Notes under the pieces: generated by a model
The model's input: only the letters and a program-made list of their open reading frames with translations
Database searches by the model: none
Told to the model about the DNA's origin: nothing
From: Acridotheres tristis
Taxonomy: Eukaryota > Chordata > Aves > Passeriformes > Sturnidae
DNA: 64,000 nucleotides
Assembly (NCBI GenBank): GCA_037013685.1
Contig: CM072888.1
Coordinates: forward strand, 1,097,034-1,161,033
Direction of reading: 5' to 3'
Position numbers and translations under genes: made by a program
Part shown: one piece after another, positions 63,690 through 64,000 of the stretch
Numbering within the stretch: position 1 is the first letter of the stretch
Layout: every line of letters begins with the position of its first letter

Positions 63690-64000
63690 AATGCTTACTG
63701 GCACCGTGGCAGCGCCCCAGATTTGCCAGGCACGCCGAGAAGTGCAGGCTGTCCCCCCGTGCAGACGGAGCGGCTGAGAAGCGGCTCCCTGACCCCGCCA
63801 TCCACACACCATCCGTGCCCCGTGACCCCGACAGACGCCACGGCCCTGGATCCCTGGGTGATGGAGCTGGGCTGCTGGCAGGAGCCCGGCAGGAGTCACG
63901 GCGCTGCCTTTAGCACCAGCGAGGGAATGAGCTGGCTGCACAGCCCCGCGGCTCTGCGGAGGCTCAGCCGAGCAGCTCCAGCTCCAGAGGCCTGTCGTGT
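63690..64000. promoter_or_regulatory. CpG-rich block at the window edge
   Basis: Roughly the last 310 bp have many CpGs (for example CACGCCGAGA, GACGGAGCGG, CCCCGCGGC) and high G+C. It may be the edge of a CpG island extending beyond 64000. No exon is recognisable in it. Confidence 0.35.

Larger units (their letters stand above)
53167..64000 (-). other. SLC4A4: SLC4A4 intron 2 (partial)
   Basis: This is the sequence upstream of exon 3. It contains CR1 fragments at 53261-53530, 54700-54785, 56312-56432, 56928-57006, 60348-60392, 60980-61180 and 63299-63502, a (TCA)6 tract, a (CAAA)n tract and a CpG-rich edge (63690-64000). I scanned for exon 2, which should end with codons for EEEVE and a phase-1 donor, and did not see it, so this intron probably continues past 64000. 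Confidence 0.75.

Noticed and set aside
53167..64000. Possible exon 2 of NBCe1-B
   Set aside because: I looked on the minus strand for a phase-1 donor preceded by codons for EEEVE and found none. A 70-nt exon could be missed, but no candidate is supportable.

Overview
The window is vertebrate nuclear DNA, almost certainly from a bird and probably a songbird. It is about 98% non-coding and carries some twenty fragments of CR1 LINE retrotransposons with the typical avian 3' end, in wording I associate with passerines. Six short, cleanly bounded coding exons lie on the minus strand. Nothing looks bacterial or viral, and I saw no CRISPR array, operon, tRNA or rRNA.

The only gene I can support is SLC4A4, the electrogenic Na+/HCO3- cotransporter NBCe1. 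It is read on the minus strand, so its 5' side lies at high coordinates. Using tentative human exon numbers, the window holds exon 3 (52987-53166), exon 4 (21635-21770), exon 5 (17908-18068), exon 6 (15287-15466), exon 7 (8447-8523) and exon 8 (2976-3133). All junctions are GT-AG, the phases match at every join, and the 892 coding bases give one unbroken N-terminal cytoplasmic region. Exons 1-2 of the NBCe1-B form lie beyond 64000. The exons for the rest of the N-terminal domain and all membrane segments lie below position 1.

The most informative part is 21635-22165. Directly upstream of exon 4, with no intron between, an ATG at 21894 opens a 42-residue leader homologous to the kidney-type NBCe1-A N-terminus. 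It is preceded by an ATG-free leader and a TATA-like box at 22157-22165. The gene therefore has two starts here: NBCe1-B splices exon 3 to exon 4, and NBCe1-A starts inside intron 3 and reads through the exon 4 acceptor. Exon 6 also keeps an in-frame upstream donor that would remove a nine-residue cassette, as in the NBCe1-D/E variants. The PKA target Thr49 of mammalian NBCe1-B is Ala here.

The layout from low to high coordinates is: partial intron 8 (1-2975), exon 8, intron 7 (5.3 kb), exon 7, intron 6 (6.8 kb), exon 6, intron 5 (2.4 kb), exon 5, intron 4 (3.6 kb), exon 4 with the A leader and promoter, intron 3 (31.2 kb), exon 3, and at least 10.8 kb of intron 2. The introns hold CR1 fragments in both orientations, a few short tandem repeats, three CpG-rich patches and several AT-rich, TAAT-rich stretches that could be enhancers. 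I found no evidence of an undescribed biological system. The findings concern SLC4A4 isoform control and local repeat structure.
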